Shown: positions 34,090 through 44,113 of the stretch, piece by piece
Position numbering within the stretch: position 1 is the stretch's first letter
Layout: the number at the start of each line of letters is the position of its first letter
Assembly (NCBI RefSeq): GCF_002196515.1
Contig: NZ_CP018836.1
Coordinates: forward strand, 62,001-126,000
Direction of reading: 5' to 3'
Length of the DNA stretch: 64,000 bases
Source of the DNA: Vibrio gazogenes
GTDB lineage: Bacteria > Pseudomonadota > Gammaproteobacteria > Enterobacterales > Vibrionaceae
Translations under genes and position numbers: made by a program
Notes under the pieces: generated by a model
What the model was told of the DNA's origin: nothing
Database searches by the model: none
The model's input: only the letters and a program-made list of their open reading frames with translations

Positions 34090-35127
34090 TCAAACGTCTG
34101 ATTTGACCTGCCATGCGATGGTTTCACCGGCACGGATTGGGACGACGATTTCCGAGCCGAACGGGAGCACTTCAGGGACCTGCCAAGGGGTTTTGACCAG
34201 TGTGATGGTGTCAGTATTACGCGGTAAGCCGTAGAAATCCGGTCCGTGATGACTGGCGAAGCCTTCGAGATATGCCAATTTACCCGCCTGTTCAAAGACT
34301 TCTGCATACAGCTCAATTGCAGCGTGCGCGGTATAAGAGCCTGCGCAGCCACACGCATTTTCTTTGTTGGCTTTGGTATGCGGTGCCGAGTCGGTGCCGA
34401 GAAAGAATTTCGGGTTGCCGGATGTGGCGGCTTGAATCAGTGCTTGCTGATGTGTGTTGCGTTTGAGGATCGGTAAACAGTAGTAGTGCGGCTTAATCCC
34501 ACCGACCAGCATGTGATTGCGGTTATACAAAAGATGGTGCGCGGTGATCGTGGCTGCGACATTCGGGCCGGCTTGTTCTACAAATCGGACGGCATCTGCC
34601 GTGGTAATGTGTTCGACGACGATCTTCAAATCCGGGAAATCGCGCACAATCGGTGCCAGCACTTCGCTCAGAAAGGTGGTTTCCCGGTCAAAAATATCGA
34701 CATCATGGCTGGTGACTTCACCGTGGATCAGCAGCAGCATGCCTGTCTCTTGCATGGTTTTGAGGACGGGATAAATAGTGCTGACTGAAGTGACACCCGA
34801 ATCGGAATTGGTGGTTGCGCCAGCCGGATAAAGCTTGGCTGCCACAACGATGCCGGATGATTTGGCTTGTTGGATCTCTTCTGGCGTGGTGTTATCGGTG
34901 AGATAAAGCGACATCAGGGGCGTGAAGCCGGGCTGAGGCTGAGCATCCATGATTCGTTGGCGATAAGCCTGGGCCATATCGGTTGTGGTGGTTGGTGGAA
35001 CCGTGTTGGGCATAATCAGGGCACGGCCATTGTAGCGACTGATATCTTTGACTGTGTCTGGTAAAACGTCTCCGTCCCGCAGGTGTACGTGCCAGTCGTC
35101 GGGTCGGGTCAGCGTGAGTATTGTCAT
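34090..35127 (-). CDS. pyrC: dihydroorotase
   Basis: About 345 aa PyrC (type II dihydroorotase), which cyclises carbamoyl aspartate to dihydroorotate in pyrimidine synthesis. Zinc ligands and substrate residues are visible: [10 protein letters not shown] near the N-terminus, [18 protein letters not shown] with the carbamylated Lys, HGEVTS, VEHIT and [23 protein letters not shown] at 35127 is the likely start; the upstream ATG at 35139 adds four residues. Monocistronic. Confidence 0.95.
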   Translation of the reverse strand: MTILTLTRPDDWHVHLRDGDVLPDTVKDISRYNGRALIMPNTVPPTTTTDMAQAYRQRIMDAQPQPGFTPLMSLYLTDNTTPEEIQQAKSSGIVVAAKLYPAGATTNSDSGVTSVSTIYPVLKTMQETGMLLLIHGEVTSHDVDIFDRETTFLSEVLAPIVRDFPDLKIVVEHITTADAVRFVEQAGPNVAATITAHHLLYNRNHMLVGGIKPHYYCLPILKRNTHQQALIQAATSGNPKFFLGTDSAPHTKANKENACGCAGSYTAHAAIELYAEVFEQAGKLAYLEGFASHHGPDFYGLPRNTDTITLVKTPWQVPEVLPFGSEIVVPIRAGETIAWQVKSDV

Positions 35128-35343
35128 GAAAGATTCCACCTTTATCTCTGATGCTAAAATGTCAGTTCACCCGCGTAAATCAGGGGGGAGAACTTAGTGA
35201 ATGCGTGTGAATCATAGAAGAAAAAGTAATCCATTTCATCTATTAAATATGGGCGGCTCAATAAAAGGTTACTGGAGTGCTTGGATGGGGGATTTATCAT
35301 GATATGCTTGTCGGTCATGATTCAAAAATAAAGGGAAATCAGC

Positions 35344-37161
35344 ATGTCAGCACAAGTCGATCAGATTCATATTTATCCGGTGAAATCCGTGGGTGGGATT
35401 TCACTGTCACAAAGCTGGGCGGATAAAGAAGGGTTGGCATTTGATCGACGCTTTATGTTGGCGTTAGCGGACGGCGGTATGGTGACCGCTCGGAAATTTC
35501 CCCGGTTGGTGACGGTGCGTTCGGCCCTGATGCCTGACGGCGTACTGTTTCAGGTTGAGGGTGAAGAGCCGCTGCGGATCCGCTATGCGGATTTTAAAAT
35601 GCAGGAAATTGCCACCACGGTTTGGCGTGATACTTTCACGGCTTATACCACCACCGATGAAGCGAATGATTGGTTTAGCCGGGTGATTGATCGGCAGGTT
35701 GAACTGATCTTTACCGGTGAACACTCACAGCGTTATCGTGAATCGGTCGGCAATACTGTGGGGTTTGCCGATGGGTATCCTTTATTAATCATCAGTCAGG
35801 GTTCATTGGATGAGCTCAATCGCCGCAGTCCTGAACAGCATGTTATGCAACAGTTCCGAGCCAATATTGTGGTTTCCGGTACCGAACCTTTTGCCGAAGA
35901 TGGCTGGAAACGTATTCGGATCGGCACCGCTGAGTTTGAACTCGTTAAACCCTGTGAGCGCTGTATTTTAACCACAGTCGAGCCAGAGCACGGTCAGTTG
36001 AGAGCGTCGCAAGAGCCGCTGAAAACATTAGTACAATTCCGGCGCGGTGCCTCCGGTGGTGTCTTTTTCGGTCAGAATATGGTGGTTCGGACTGCGGGGA
36101 TGATTCAGACCGATGATGTTGTGGAAGTGCTGGAATATAAAGAAAAAGAACAATATCCGGATGAGCAGCCGCAGTGGCAAACGCTGACTTGTGTCGAAAA
36201 AGAAGAGATCGCCCGCGATTTTGTCACGTTCTGGCTGGAGCCACAGCAGGGGCAAATCCTGACTTATCAGCCGGGACAGCATTTACCGATTGCGTTAACC
36301 ATCAACGGGGAAACGATCAACCGTCACTATACGTTGTCTTCCAGCCCGTCCCGGCCGGGACGACTGGCGATTTCAGTGAAGCGGGTCAGTGATGGTCAGG
36401 TGTCGAATTGGTTACTCGATCATTTTCAAATCGGAGACATCCTTCAGGCACAAGCACCCAACGGTCAGTTCCATTTGCAATCCGATTCATCCCATTATCC
36501 GTTATTGCTGCTCTCTGCCGGCAGTGGCGTCACGCCGATGTTGTCGATGCTGCGCTATCTGGCGGATCATCAACAAATGCGGGATGTGGTGTTTTATCAT
36601 CAGTGTCGCTCGGTGGATGATATTCCGTGCCGTGAAGAGTTAGAACATTTGAATCATCAGCATTCGGGGTTGAAGGTGATTATTTCGCTGACACAGCCCC
36701 CTCAGGAGTGGTTTGGTCTGAAAGGGCGTTTTTCTTTGTCACACCTGCGTCAGGTACAGGATGTGGAACGGCGGCAGGTGTTTGTCTGCGGGCCGGATGG
36801 TTTTATGAAAAAAGCAAAAAACCTCCTGATGAAAGCAGGCTTGCCCGCGCACTATTATCATCAAGAAGCATTCGGGGCTCAGAAAATTGCAGAACGTCCG
36901 CACCTGAACGTGACGTTGACAATTAACGGCGAAAAGGTTGCGGGAAATAATCAACAGACGCTGTTGGAACAGGCGGAAGAGCAGGGGATTGCGATCAGCA
37001 ATAGTTGTCGGGCCGGGTTGTGTGGCGCTTGTCGGGTGAAAGTCACACAAGGGCGGGTGTCTCAGCCGGATGTCCCTGCATTGGAAGATAAAGATCGCCA
37101 AGCAGGTATGGTCTTGGCGTGCTGCTGTGTTCCGGATACCGATCTTGAGATCAGTTACTAG
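35344..37161 (+). CDS. MOSC domain - ferredoxin reductase - 2Fe-2S fusion
   Basis: 605 aa multidomain redox protein. Residues 1-265 resemble YcbX: an N-terminal beta barrel (IHIYPVKSVGGISL) and a MOSC domain with FELVKPCERCILTTV, whose Cys may bind molybdenum cofactor. ~275-375 is an FAD-binding barrel (INRHYTLSSSPSRPG), ~380-500 an NAD(P)-binding domain (PLLLLSAGSGVTPMLSMLR), and ~515-605 a plant-type 2Fe-2S ferredoxin (SCRAGLCGACRV plus a later CCC). YcbX works on N-hydroxylated bases such as hydroxylaminopurine; the fusion supplies its own electron transfer chain. Convergent with the next gene (4 bp overlap). Confidence 0.88.
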   Translation: MSAQVDQIHIYPVKSVGGISLSQSWADKEGLAFDRRFMLALADGGMVTARKFPRLVTVRSALMPDGVLFQVEGEEPLRIRYADFKMQEIATTVWRDTFTAYTTTDEANDWFSRVIDRQVELIFTGEHSQRYRESVGNTVGFADGYPLLIISQGSLDELNRRSPEQHVMQQFRANIVVSGTEPFAEDGWKRIRIGTAEFELVKPCERCILTTVEPEHGQLRASQEPLKTLVQFRRGASGGVFFGQNMVVRTAGMIQTDDVVEVLEYKEKEQYPDEQPQWQTLTCVEKEEIARDFVTFWLEPQQGQILTYQPGQHLPIALTINGETINRHYTLSSSPSRPGRLAISVKRVSDGQVSNWLLDHFQIGDILQAQAPNGQFHLQSDSSHYPLLLLSAGSGVTPMLSMLRYLADHQQMRDVVFYHQCRSVDDIPCREELEHLNHQHSGLKVIISLTQPPQEWFGLKGRFSLSHLRQVQDVERRQVFVCGPDGFMKKAKNLLMKAGLPAHYYHQEAFGAQKIAERPHLNVTLTINGEKVAGNNQQTLLEQAEEQGIAISNSCRAGLCGACRVKVTQGRVSQPDVPALEDKDRQAGMVLACCCVPDTDLEISY

Positions 37162-37832
37162 GGGCTGTATCCCAGCAAACTCTGGCGCAATTGATTCAGT
37201 TGCGCCAGTTGTCCGTCAAAAAGCTGTTCGGCGACTTGATTGGCGGAGACACCGGATTGCATTTTTTTCTGTGCTTCACGTAATAACAAAATGAGATGGA
37301 CTTCCGGTGAAATGCCTTCAACGGGTTGAGGATACTGGGTTTGCCACTGCTTGAGTAACTGCGTGAATTTGTTCTCACGCAGCTCAGGGCGGAAATGCAG
37401 CACTTCATCAGTGAGTACGCCGAGTAGATGTGGGTAAACCGTCATTTGCGGTGTGGCCTCGGCAAGGCGCGCTAATACGGCACGACATAAAGGACTGAGT
37501 GCCACAAATCCTGCCTGAGGTGGAAAAGCGTGGCGCAGGCGAGCTGAAAATTCGATACGAGTCAGACGTGTTTGCGGAAAGATTGTCAATGCATGCAGAC
37601 ACTGGCAGGGAATCCACAGGGCTTGCTCTGCGGTAGCTGCGTATTCCTGCTTGCCTAACCGCAATAACACCATGCCTTGCTCGACGAGAATAAGCACGTG
37701 TTTCAGCGATTTTTTCCGAGCGGTGATCTGAAGGTAGTCGGTCGTGGCTGAGTCCACTTGAATGGCGTAGTGCATGGCTGGTCTCTCTTTTTCAAACGCG
37801 CATAGGTTAACTTGTCCATCGGCAAAAGCCAA
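37158..37832 (-). CDS. AraC-like cupin regulator, probably truncated
   Basis: Up to 224 aa. The N-terminal half has the AraC effector cupin pattern (VLILVEQGMVLLRLG, QALWIPCQCLHALTIFPQTR). The C-terminal part (VHLILLLREAQKKMQSGVSANQVAEQL) covers only the first part of an HTH; the usual second helix-turn-helix is missing. ATG 37775 (MHYAIQVDS) is a plausible start. May be a remnant or a ligand-only regulator. Confidence 0.6.
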   Translation of the reverse strand: MAFADGQVNLCAFEKERPAMHYAIQVDSATTDYLQITARKKSLKHVLILVEQGMVLLRLGKQEYAATAEQALWIPCQCLHALTIFPQTRLTRIEFSARLRHAFPPQAGFVALSPLCRAVLARLAEATPQMTVYPHLLGVLTDEVLHFRPELRENKFTQLLKQWQTQYPQPVEGISPEVHLILLLREAQKKMQSGVSANQVAEQLFDGQLAQLNQLRQSLLGYSP

Positions 37833-37926
37833 ATAAACTCGACCATATTCAATTGGTTGCCTTTATTGGGCGTGATTATGATAACAAAAGGATGTGATCG
37901 ATTTCATCATCATCGCCGAGAATAAT

Positions 37927-37947
37927 GCTATACTGGTCAGACCTGAT
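37927..37947 (+). promoter_or_regulatory. promoter with FadR-like operator before the acyltransferase gene
   Basis: TGCTATACT is an extended -10 element, immediately followed by CTGGTCAGACCTG, close to the known FadR operator pattern (CTGGTnnGACCxG). The overlap with the transcription start is typical of FadR repression or activation sites. Inferred. Confidence 0.5.
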
Positions 37948-38029
37948 GGTCTGTTTTCTAACAATAGCTGCGAATACGGGGAAGTGTGCGTAGAATGGGC
38001 CAGTTTTTTTCGAATCATATAGTATTATA

Positions 38030-39142
38030 ATGACATCAATCACCGATCCTTATGCAGAGATTCGTCCTTATGAAGACGATGAAATTCCTGCTGCTATCAA
38101 TCGTCTTATTGAAGACGATGAATTTATTCATGCAATTGTTAAACATCGATTCAAGCACCATGCCGGATGGATACAAATCCTGATGAGTCCTTGGGTCAAA
38201 ATGTATCTGAAGATCAAATGGCGGAAACTGACTTCTGTTGAGGCCATCCAGCTTGAAGTAAAAAAATACCTTGATCAGACATTAGAGACGACAACCGATG
38301 GTGTGACGTATTCCGGTCTGGACAAGCTGGATAAAAATCAGGCTTATCTGTTTGTTTCTAACCATCGTGACATTGCGATGGATCCGGCGCTGGTCAACTA
38401 TGGCTTGCACATTTCCGGTCATCAAACGGTGAGAATCGCGATTGGAGATAATCTGTTACGTAAACCGTGTGCCACTGAGCTGATGAAACTGAATAAAAGC
38501 TTTATCGTCAAGCGCTCAGCCAAAGGGCCACGCGAGATGATGAAAGCGCTGGCAACGCTCTCCGGTTATATCAAAAGTTCGTTGGATACGGGTCATTCTA
38601 TCTGGATTGCCCAGCGTGAAGGGCGGGCAAAAGACGGCAACGACTTTACGGATCCGGCCATTCTGAAGATGTTTCATGTGGAAGGGCGCAGTAAAAAAAT
38701 TGATTTTGCCACGTATGCCAAGTCGCTGAAAATCGTGCCGGTGGCGATTGCGTACGAAAATGATCCCTGTGATTTGGCTAAAGCCAGAGAGCTGTACGAA
38801 AAAGCGACACTGGGCGCTTATGAAAAGAGAGAATTTGAAGATATTGAGAGTATCATTCAAGGGATTGTGGGCGAAAAAGGGCGCATTCATGTGACATTTG
38901 GTGACGTGATCGACCAAGATTTCGCAACACCGGATGCACTGGCAGAAGAGATTGATCGGCAGATTCATCAACATTATCAGTTGTTTCCAATCAATTTACT
39001 GGCTGCCGGATGTGAAGGCGATGACGTAACACCTGCAACCCGAGAGATTCTAAAGCAAAAGCTCGCGAGTTTGCCGGAAGGTGCGCATGAATATCTGCTC
39101 GCCAGTTATGCCAACCCGGTGAAAAACAAGCCACAAGCTTAA
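38030..39142 (+). CDS. 1-acyl-glycerol-3-phosphate acyltransferase-like protein
   Basis: 370 aa glycerolipid acyltransferase. Motif I reads SNHRDIAMDPALVN, an HX5D variant of the normal HX4D, with NKSFIVKRS and IWIAQREGRAKDG as motifs II-III. PlsC/PlsB superfamily enzymes transfer acyl chains to glycerol phosphate backbones at the inner membrane. There is no transmembrane helix apart from a hydrophobic patch at ~50. A FadR-like box lies in its promoter, fitting a role in lipid metabolism. Confidence 0.8.
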   Translation: MTSITDPYAEIRPYEDDEIPAAINRLIEDDEFIHAIVKHRFKHHAGWIQILMSPWVKMYLKIKWRKLTSVEAIQLEVKKYLDQTLETTTDGVTYSGLDKLDKNQAYLFVSNHRDIAMDPALVNYGLHISGHQTVRIAIGDNLLRKPCATELMKLNKSFIVKRSAKGPREMMKALATLSGYIKSSLDTGHSIWIAQREGRAKDGNDFTDPAILKMFHVEGRSKKIDFATYAKSLKIVPVAIAYENDPCDLAKARELYEKATLGAYEKREFEDIESIIQGIVGEKGRIHVTFGDVIDQDFATPDALAEEIDRQIHQHYQLFPINLLAAGCEGDDVTPATREILKQKLASLPEGAHEYLLASYANPVKNKPQA

Positions 39143-39265
39143 GTGAACCATCGAACTGAAGCTGTCTGGCAAAATGAAGTCACTCGGCAAAAAGCTCAGA
39201 TCATGTTGGTGAGCAAACCGGAATTGAGAAAGCCAGAATTGATAAAGCAATAAACTGATAATTTA

Positions 39266-39290
39266 CCGTAGCAAGGTTATCTTGCTACGG
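39266..39290. terminator. hairpin at the end of the convergent acyltransferase and LRR-like genes
   Basis: CCGTAGCAAG / CTTGCTACGG with a 5-nt loop: a perfect 10-bp stem. It overlaps the last codons of the minus-strand gene. No strong T-run on either strand, so termination efficiency is uncertain. Confidence 0.5.
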
Positions 39291-39915
39291 CACCGCCTAA
39301 TGTTAAATTCTTCGGCCACTTTTTGATGGTGTTTCCCCCCAGATAGATATTTCCTTTCACCGTCATTGTTTCCGGAAATGCATGGATTCCTGAGCCGCCA
39401 ATATATAAATTCCCTTCCACAATCAGGCCATCGGGAAGTTCCGTCAGTGGGGTTCGAATGACACTCAAGTCACCTTTGACTCTGAGTCTGGCGGGCAGCT
39501 TTTCTAATGGTGTATCGGTAAAATTGAGATAACCACCGACCCGGACACCGCGTGACCAACGTTTAATTTGGGAGCCGAGTAAATTGGCATAGCCTTTAAT
39601 CTTTATGCCGGGAGGTACCGTTGCCAATTGGCAGTTGGTCGCAATCAGCGCTCCCTGAATATCAATGTCTCTTGGCAGCGTACGAATCGGGGTTCGGGAA
39701 ATATTCAGATCGCGTTTAATCACCATACCGGATGGCAATTCAGTGAATGGTTTGCCGCTGAGATCCAAATTGCCATAGTTATCCAGATAATTGAGGATCT
39801 GATAATGATTTAGCCCTTGAGCAGTGGCGATTTGAGCAAAGCTGACGGCCAGTAATCCGAGAAACAGCGTCAGAAGCGAACGCACTGTATATCTACATAT
39901 AAACATGTTGAACAT
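39277..39915 (-). CDS. exported leucine-rich-repeat-like protein
   Basis: 212 aa. A signal peptide (LLTLFLGLLAVSFAQIATA) precedes seven to eight short units of the type VKGDLSVIRTPLTELPDGL, with alternating 'gxLxi..t.i..lP' spacing, as in bacterial IpaH-type leucine-rich repeats. Probably periplasmic or secreted; no enzymatic domain. Function unknown. Start could also be ATG 39903. Confidence 0.65.
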   Translation of the reverse strand: MFNMFICRYTVRSLLTLFLGLLAVSFAQIATAQGLNHYQILNYLDNYGNLDLSGKPFTELPSGMVIKRDLNISRTPIRTLPRDIDIQGALIATNCQLATVPPGIKIKGYANLLGSQIKRWSRGVRVGGYLNFTDTPLEKLPARLRVKGDLSVIRTPLTELPDGLIVEGNLYIGGSGIHAFPETMTVKGNIYLGGNTIKKWPKNLTLGGAVAR

Positions 39916-40114
39916 AAAAACGCTGAATATAAACGGTGGATAGATGCAGTATGGCGGATCGATGCATGGCTTGCAATGCTGAGGCGTGGGTTAAACATCA
40001 CGGTAAAAGATGTACAGCGGAGCGACATCGGATGGTTTGTTATGAGACAGATATCGGACGATAAATACAAAAAACAGACCACAGACACAAGGTATTTATG
40101 TCGGTGGTCAAAAC

Positions 40115-40140
40115 TCACAGAACCCTAAATGGTTCTGTGA
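40115..40140 (-). terminator. terminator after yfcZ
   Basis: TCACAGAACC / GGTTCTGTGA stem with a 6-nt loop, followed on the minus strand by GTTTTG. Lies 35 bp after the YfcZ stop. Confidence 0.6.
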
Positions 40141-40174
40141 TTGGTATTCATCGATGTGGGATGAGACGAACGGT

Positions 40175-40480
40175 TTATCCGCGGATCAGAGAGCGGGATT
40201 TAAGTTCAAAAATCAGTTTTTCGGCACTGACTTCGAACTGAAAACGGGCATGGAGTTCTTGTGCGTCGTCAGTGATTGGCGTGGTTTCATATTTCACATC
40301 AGCGCAGACTTGTTTCGCGAGTGCAATGTATTTGTCAAGTTCAGCCTGAAGTGCTGCCGCGCCATTTGCGATTACAGTGACTTCTGCAACATCGTCACCT
40401 TCTTTGATGATGTAGCCGATTTCACCGAATGTTCCGCAGGCTTCGCAGATTTCGTTTTCCATATTGTCATTTGTATTCAT
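40175..40480 (-). CDS. yfcZ: YfcZ/YiiS family protein (DUF406)
   Basis: 101 aa. CEACGTFGEIGYIIKEGDDVA followed by EVTVIANGAAALQAELDKYIALA is diagnostic for the DUF406 family of small cytosolic proteins of unknown function, common in Enterobacteria and Vibrios. GGGGTAAC precedes the ATG. Confidence 0.9.
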   Translation of the reverse strand: MNTNDNMENEICEACGTFGEIGYIIKEGDDVAEVTVIANGAAALQAELDKYIALAKQVCADVKYETTPITDDAQELHARFQFEVSAEKLIFELKSRSLIRG

Positions 40481-41110
40481 AAAGTTACCCCATTAGTCAG
40501 GAACTGATACTCGAATGTTCTGATTGTGTGATTGACACACGATTGCCCGAGTATATACCTGAATCACCGCCAACAAGTTGATTTATCACAATGGATAATC
40601 GCCATTGTATGAAGATTGTTCAGTAACACGTTGATTTTGTGTAACAATTGGGGATTATGAGATTGAATAAATATTTATATGTGATTGAACTCCCATAATC
40701 ATCAGGATTCATGCCAAGGGGATAACAGAATTCGGGCGATATCATTGTTCCTCTCAATAGATCTGAGATGATGACCACTATATTCAGGCGCTATCATATC
40801 TGGGCGCTGGATTGAACACCATTCTATTCCAATTTGGTGACCTGATCGGAGAGAGTCAGGTGACGATATCAGCACATCAATGTGAGTCTTTGTTTGATTT
40901 GCAGGGTGGCTCAGAATGTAACCTGAGGGTCGCTTGGGTGGTGTTCATTCATTTTTGATTGAATGTTGGGACTCCGATATTGCTTGAGCAAGCAGAGAAG
41001 CAATTTGACTTCCCATATTTTTTGCATGGATCATCGGTGAAATGCCTCTTACCTTGGCATCACGTGCTGACGAAAAGGTGGGGCTCACCTCATTTTAAGA
41101 GAGTCATATT
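40481..41110. other. intergenic region without recognised gene
   Basis: 630 bp between yfcZ and the TetR-like gene. AT-rich near 40600-40700; short ORFs here have no family resemblance. It probably holds the divergent promoters; no clear operator or RNA was identified. Confidence 0.5.
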
Positions 41111-41599
41111 ATGCCTAAGCGTAGCAGAGAAGAAACAGAAATCACGATTCAGACAATTTTGGATGCTGTCGTTTATCAGGTGCTGAACCTTGGCTATGAC
41201 CGCATGTCATACACAACACTCAGCCAACAGACGGGGATCTCCCGGACAGGGATCAGTCACCATTTCCCTAAAAAGACGGATTTTGCCACGGCATTGAATA
41301 GCCAGATTTTCCTGCTTTTTACTTCCTATCTGGAGTTGGAACATGGCGTTGCTGCATTCCGTCGCAGCTGGATGCAGGCATTGGAACACAGTCAATTCGT
41401 CGCTATTTTAAGGTTTCTCTTCCACCACATTATTTCTGCTGAGCGTTCTGTCGATGTTTCCCGGCAAGGGTTAGAACGCATGTACCATCTGATAGAAGAG
41501 AAATTGGGAACCGATGCGGATAAAGAGCTGGAATGGCTGCTGGGGAAATCACTTGTGGCGATGAGCAATCATGAACTGCTGGAACCAGAAGCGGTTTAA
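41111..41599 (+). CDS. TetR-like transcriptional regulator
   Basis: 162 aa. The N-terminal HTH is TetR-like (YTTLSQQTGISRTGISHHFPKK), preceded by the helix TIQTILDAVVYQVLNLGYD. The C-terminal ligand-binding part is shorter than usual for TetR (~190-200 aa). Start MPKRSREETE is also typical. Followed by a strong terminator. Target unknown. Confidence 0.8.
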   Translation: MPKRSREETEITIQTILDAVVYQVLNLGYDRMSYTTLSQQTGISRTGISHHFPKKTDFATALNSQIFLLFTSYLELEHGVAAFRRSWMQALEHSQFVAILRFLFHHIISAERSVDVSRQGLERMYHLIEEKLGTDADKELEWLLGKSLVAMSNHELLEPEAV

Positions 41600-41641
41600 T
41601 CTAAGTGATGTGTCTGGGTGAATCATCTGGGCGATGAATGA

Positions 41642-41665
41642 AAAGGGCTGCAAATGCAGCCCTTT
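41642..41665 (+). terminator. intrinsic terminator after the TetR-like gene
   Basis: AAAGGGCTGCA / TGCAGCCCTTT with an AA loop, flanked by A-rich and T-containing arms, so it could act in both directions between the convergent genes. Confidence 0.85.
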
Positions 41666-41737
41666 GGTTTGTTTGCCGGTTGTGAATCATGTCACCGTCA
41701 TGGTTACATCAGGACGATATGGATTCATCCGTCAACG

Positions 41738-43771
41738 TTAATGGAAAAAATCGACCTGATGTTTCAGGTGCTCTGCCAGAGATTGCAGTGATGAAGCGCT
41801 CTCGGCTGTTTTCGCATTGGTTTGTTGGCCTTGTTGGTTCAATTGACTAATTTCTGTCGCACTTTGGGCAACATCGGCGGAAACTTGTGCCTGTTGCTCT
41901 GCCGTTGTTGCAATGGTCTGGGCTTGAGAAGCAATGGAATGAATCTGCTGAGCAATCGTTTCGAGTGATGTCCCGGCATTTTGAGACTTACTCAGCATGT
42001 TATCCGCATGGTGTTGACTATGCTGCATCAACTGGACGGCATTTTGGGTGGAATGTCTGAGCTTGTCGATAATGGTCACGACACTCTGAACCGACGTCTG
42101 CGTTCTTTGAGCCAATGTTCGGACTTCGTCCGCAACGACAGCAAAACCACGCCCTTGATCTCCGGCTCGTGCAGCTTCGATTGCTGCATTGAGGGCCAGC
42201 AGGTTAGTCTGTTCAGCAATGGCGTCGATCATTTCCGTCACGGTTTGAATACTTTCACTGTCGGTTCTGAGCTGATCGATAGCCTGAGAGGATTGTGCCA
42301 ACTGGTCATTCAACTGGGCCACATCAATACATACATCTTCCACTAAGTTCAGACCAGATTGTGTATTATCGTTGGCTTGTCGGACATTATCGGCAATCGC
42401 TTCAACCTGCATGGCGACGTCTTTGGCAGAGGTTGCCATTTCTTCAATGGCCGTGACGACTTGTTCAACCTGTTCATGTTGACGTTCAGACTGGGTTAAT
42501 CCGATATTGGCGTCACTGAGCACACTTGCTGACTGCGCCTGAACCTGATCACTGGTGGTGCTGATATTACCAACCAAGTGATTCAGTTGAGTCATCATGG
42601 CTGCTGCACTATTGTACAGCCGGAGGATTTCATTCTTGGTTTCTTTGGCAGCCGTTTTGATGCTCAGGCTGATTTCCCCTTGTCCCAGCCGTTCCATAAT
42701 ATGGCTTAAATTGATCAGTGGTTTAATGGTATGACTGAGAAATAGTGCAATGATGACAAAGGTTGCACCGCCGACCAGCGATGAAATCAGGACAATTAAT
42801 CTCAGGAGTTCCTGACTGCCTTCGGTGATTTCATCAATATAGGTGCCACCAAGGAGTTTCCATTCCCAGCCGGGAACATCGGTATAAACAAGATAGCGTT
42901 CCTGTGAGTCACCATGAGCGGATTGATAATAGCGAATCAACCCTTCATTGTGTTGGAAAATATCATCGAAGATAGGATTACCGTCGGCATCTCTTTCGGC
43001 AAGTATCGAGTCCGCTTGCATATTGTCACTGCCGAGCAGGTATTTGCCTTGGGCATGCTCACGGGCATCTACAACCATGGTACTACCGGTTCGACCCCAT
43101 TTGACATGATTGAGATTGCGCAAGAGTTTGGTGGTTGCTTTTTCAACAGGAACCCCGATAAATGAAATGGCGACAACCTGCTGCTGCTGATTTTTGATCG
43201 GATTATAGTAAGTGAGATAGTGGGTTCCGAACAGGCTTACTTGGGCATAATAGGGTTCACCACGGCTGAGTTTTTCATATCCCGGGTGTGATTGCCCCAG
43301 CAGCGTCCCGACTGCACGAGTGCCTTGTTTATTTTTCAATGAGGTCGAAACTCGCACCCAGTCTTGACCTGTCGGGAGAAACAACGTGGCAATGGCACCG
43401 GTATCTCGTGTGAATTGATCGACAATATTTGTTGATCCAATGACGCTTCTCCCATTGATAGTGACATCCGCCACTGGATATCCGTGGAAATCAACCACGT
43501 TATCCTGCCATGTCAATCCTTTCAGATAGCTGTGCTGAAAAGTGGATTCCAATGTTTTGCTGGTATCAAGATAAGTAAAAAACTGTTGTGATATTGATTG
43601 GGCGATCCCCTCGACTTTGGATTGGTGATCGGCCAGTGTTGAGTTTAAAAGAATACTCGCGGCACTGCGGTATACGAGTAATGCGATGGTTGAAAAAGAG
43701 ATGATTAAGCAAAAGAGCATGATTACTCGTAGTTGAGTGTTAATACTCTTATTTTCGTAATAACGAATCAT
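41738..43771 (-). CDS. methyl-accepting chemotaxis protein with Cache sensor
   Basis: 677 aa. Membrane helix at ~15-33, a periplasmic double-Cache-like domain (~40-305; [32 protein letters not shown]), a second helix at ~315-345, HAMP (~345-395) and the MCP signalling hairpin with the conserved tip [18 protein letters not shown]. It would sense a small periplasmic ligand and signal to CheA/CheW. No C-terminal CheR pentapeptide is seen (ends KHQVDFFH). Confidence 0.93.
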   Translation of the reverse strand: MIRYYENKSINTQLRVIMLFCLIISFSTIALLVYRSAASILLNSTLADHQSKVEGIAQSISQQFFTYLDTSKTLESTFQHSYLKGLTWQDNVVDFHGYPVADVTINGRSVIGSTNIVDQFTRDTGAIATLFLPTGQDWVRVSTSLKNKQGTRAVGTLLGQSHPGYEKLSRGEPYYAQVSLFGTHYLTYYNPIKNQQQQVVAISFIGVPVEKATTKLLRNLNHVKWGRTGSTMVVDAREHAQGKYLLGSDNMQADSILAERDADGNPIFDDIFQHNEGLIRYYQSAHGDSQERYLVYTDVPGWEWKLLGGTYIDEITEGSQELLRLIVLISSLVGGATFVIIALFLSHTIKPLINLSHIMERLGQGEISLSIKTAAKETKNEILRLYNSAAAMMTQLNHLVGNISTTSDQVQAQSASVLSDANIGLTQSERQHEQVEQVVTAIEEMATSAKDVAMQVEAIADNVRQANDNTQSGLNLVEDVCIDVAQLNDQLAQSSQAIDQLRTDSESIQTVTEMIDAIAEQTNLLALNAAIEAARAGDQGRGFAVVADEVRTLAQRTQTSVQSVVTIIDKLRHSTQNAVQLMQHSQHHADNMLSKSQNAGTSLETIAQQIHSIASQAQTIATTAEQQAQVSADVAQSATEISQLNQQGQQTNAKTAESASSLQSLAEHLKHQVDFFH

Positions 43772-44113
43772 AGGCGTCCTATATTTAAAATGAATGGTTT
43801 AACGTCTATATAGATTTATTTTGAATTAATTAACTCACTGCCGGGCAATATTGCGTGATTCGAGTCAGTAGCACATTGATTTGGATTAACAATTGAGGTT
43901 GTTTGTGTAGAAAATTTAGATGATTGACATGATCGCGTCATATTGGTGTATTTTCGTGCACGATAGCTGTTATTTTTTGTTATTTTTTTGAACGAAGATC
44001 ACGTGATATGGATGAGAATTCAGCGCTTAGCGCTGAATTCGTGATGAAAGGAATGCGTTTTTAACCTGATTTTTCGGTATCAGGGATAGCAGGATTTGTC
44101 TGTGATTTGGTGT
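43772..44113. other. intergenic region with a 25-bp perfect palindrome
   Basis: 342 bp between two minus-strand genes. It contains GAATTCAGCGC-TTA-GCGCTGAATTC at 44016-44040. The arms are perfect but no T-run follows on either strand. It may be a weak terminator for the methyltransferase-like gene or an operator. Nothing else stands out. Confidence 0.55.
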
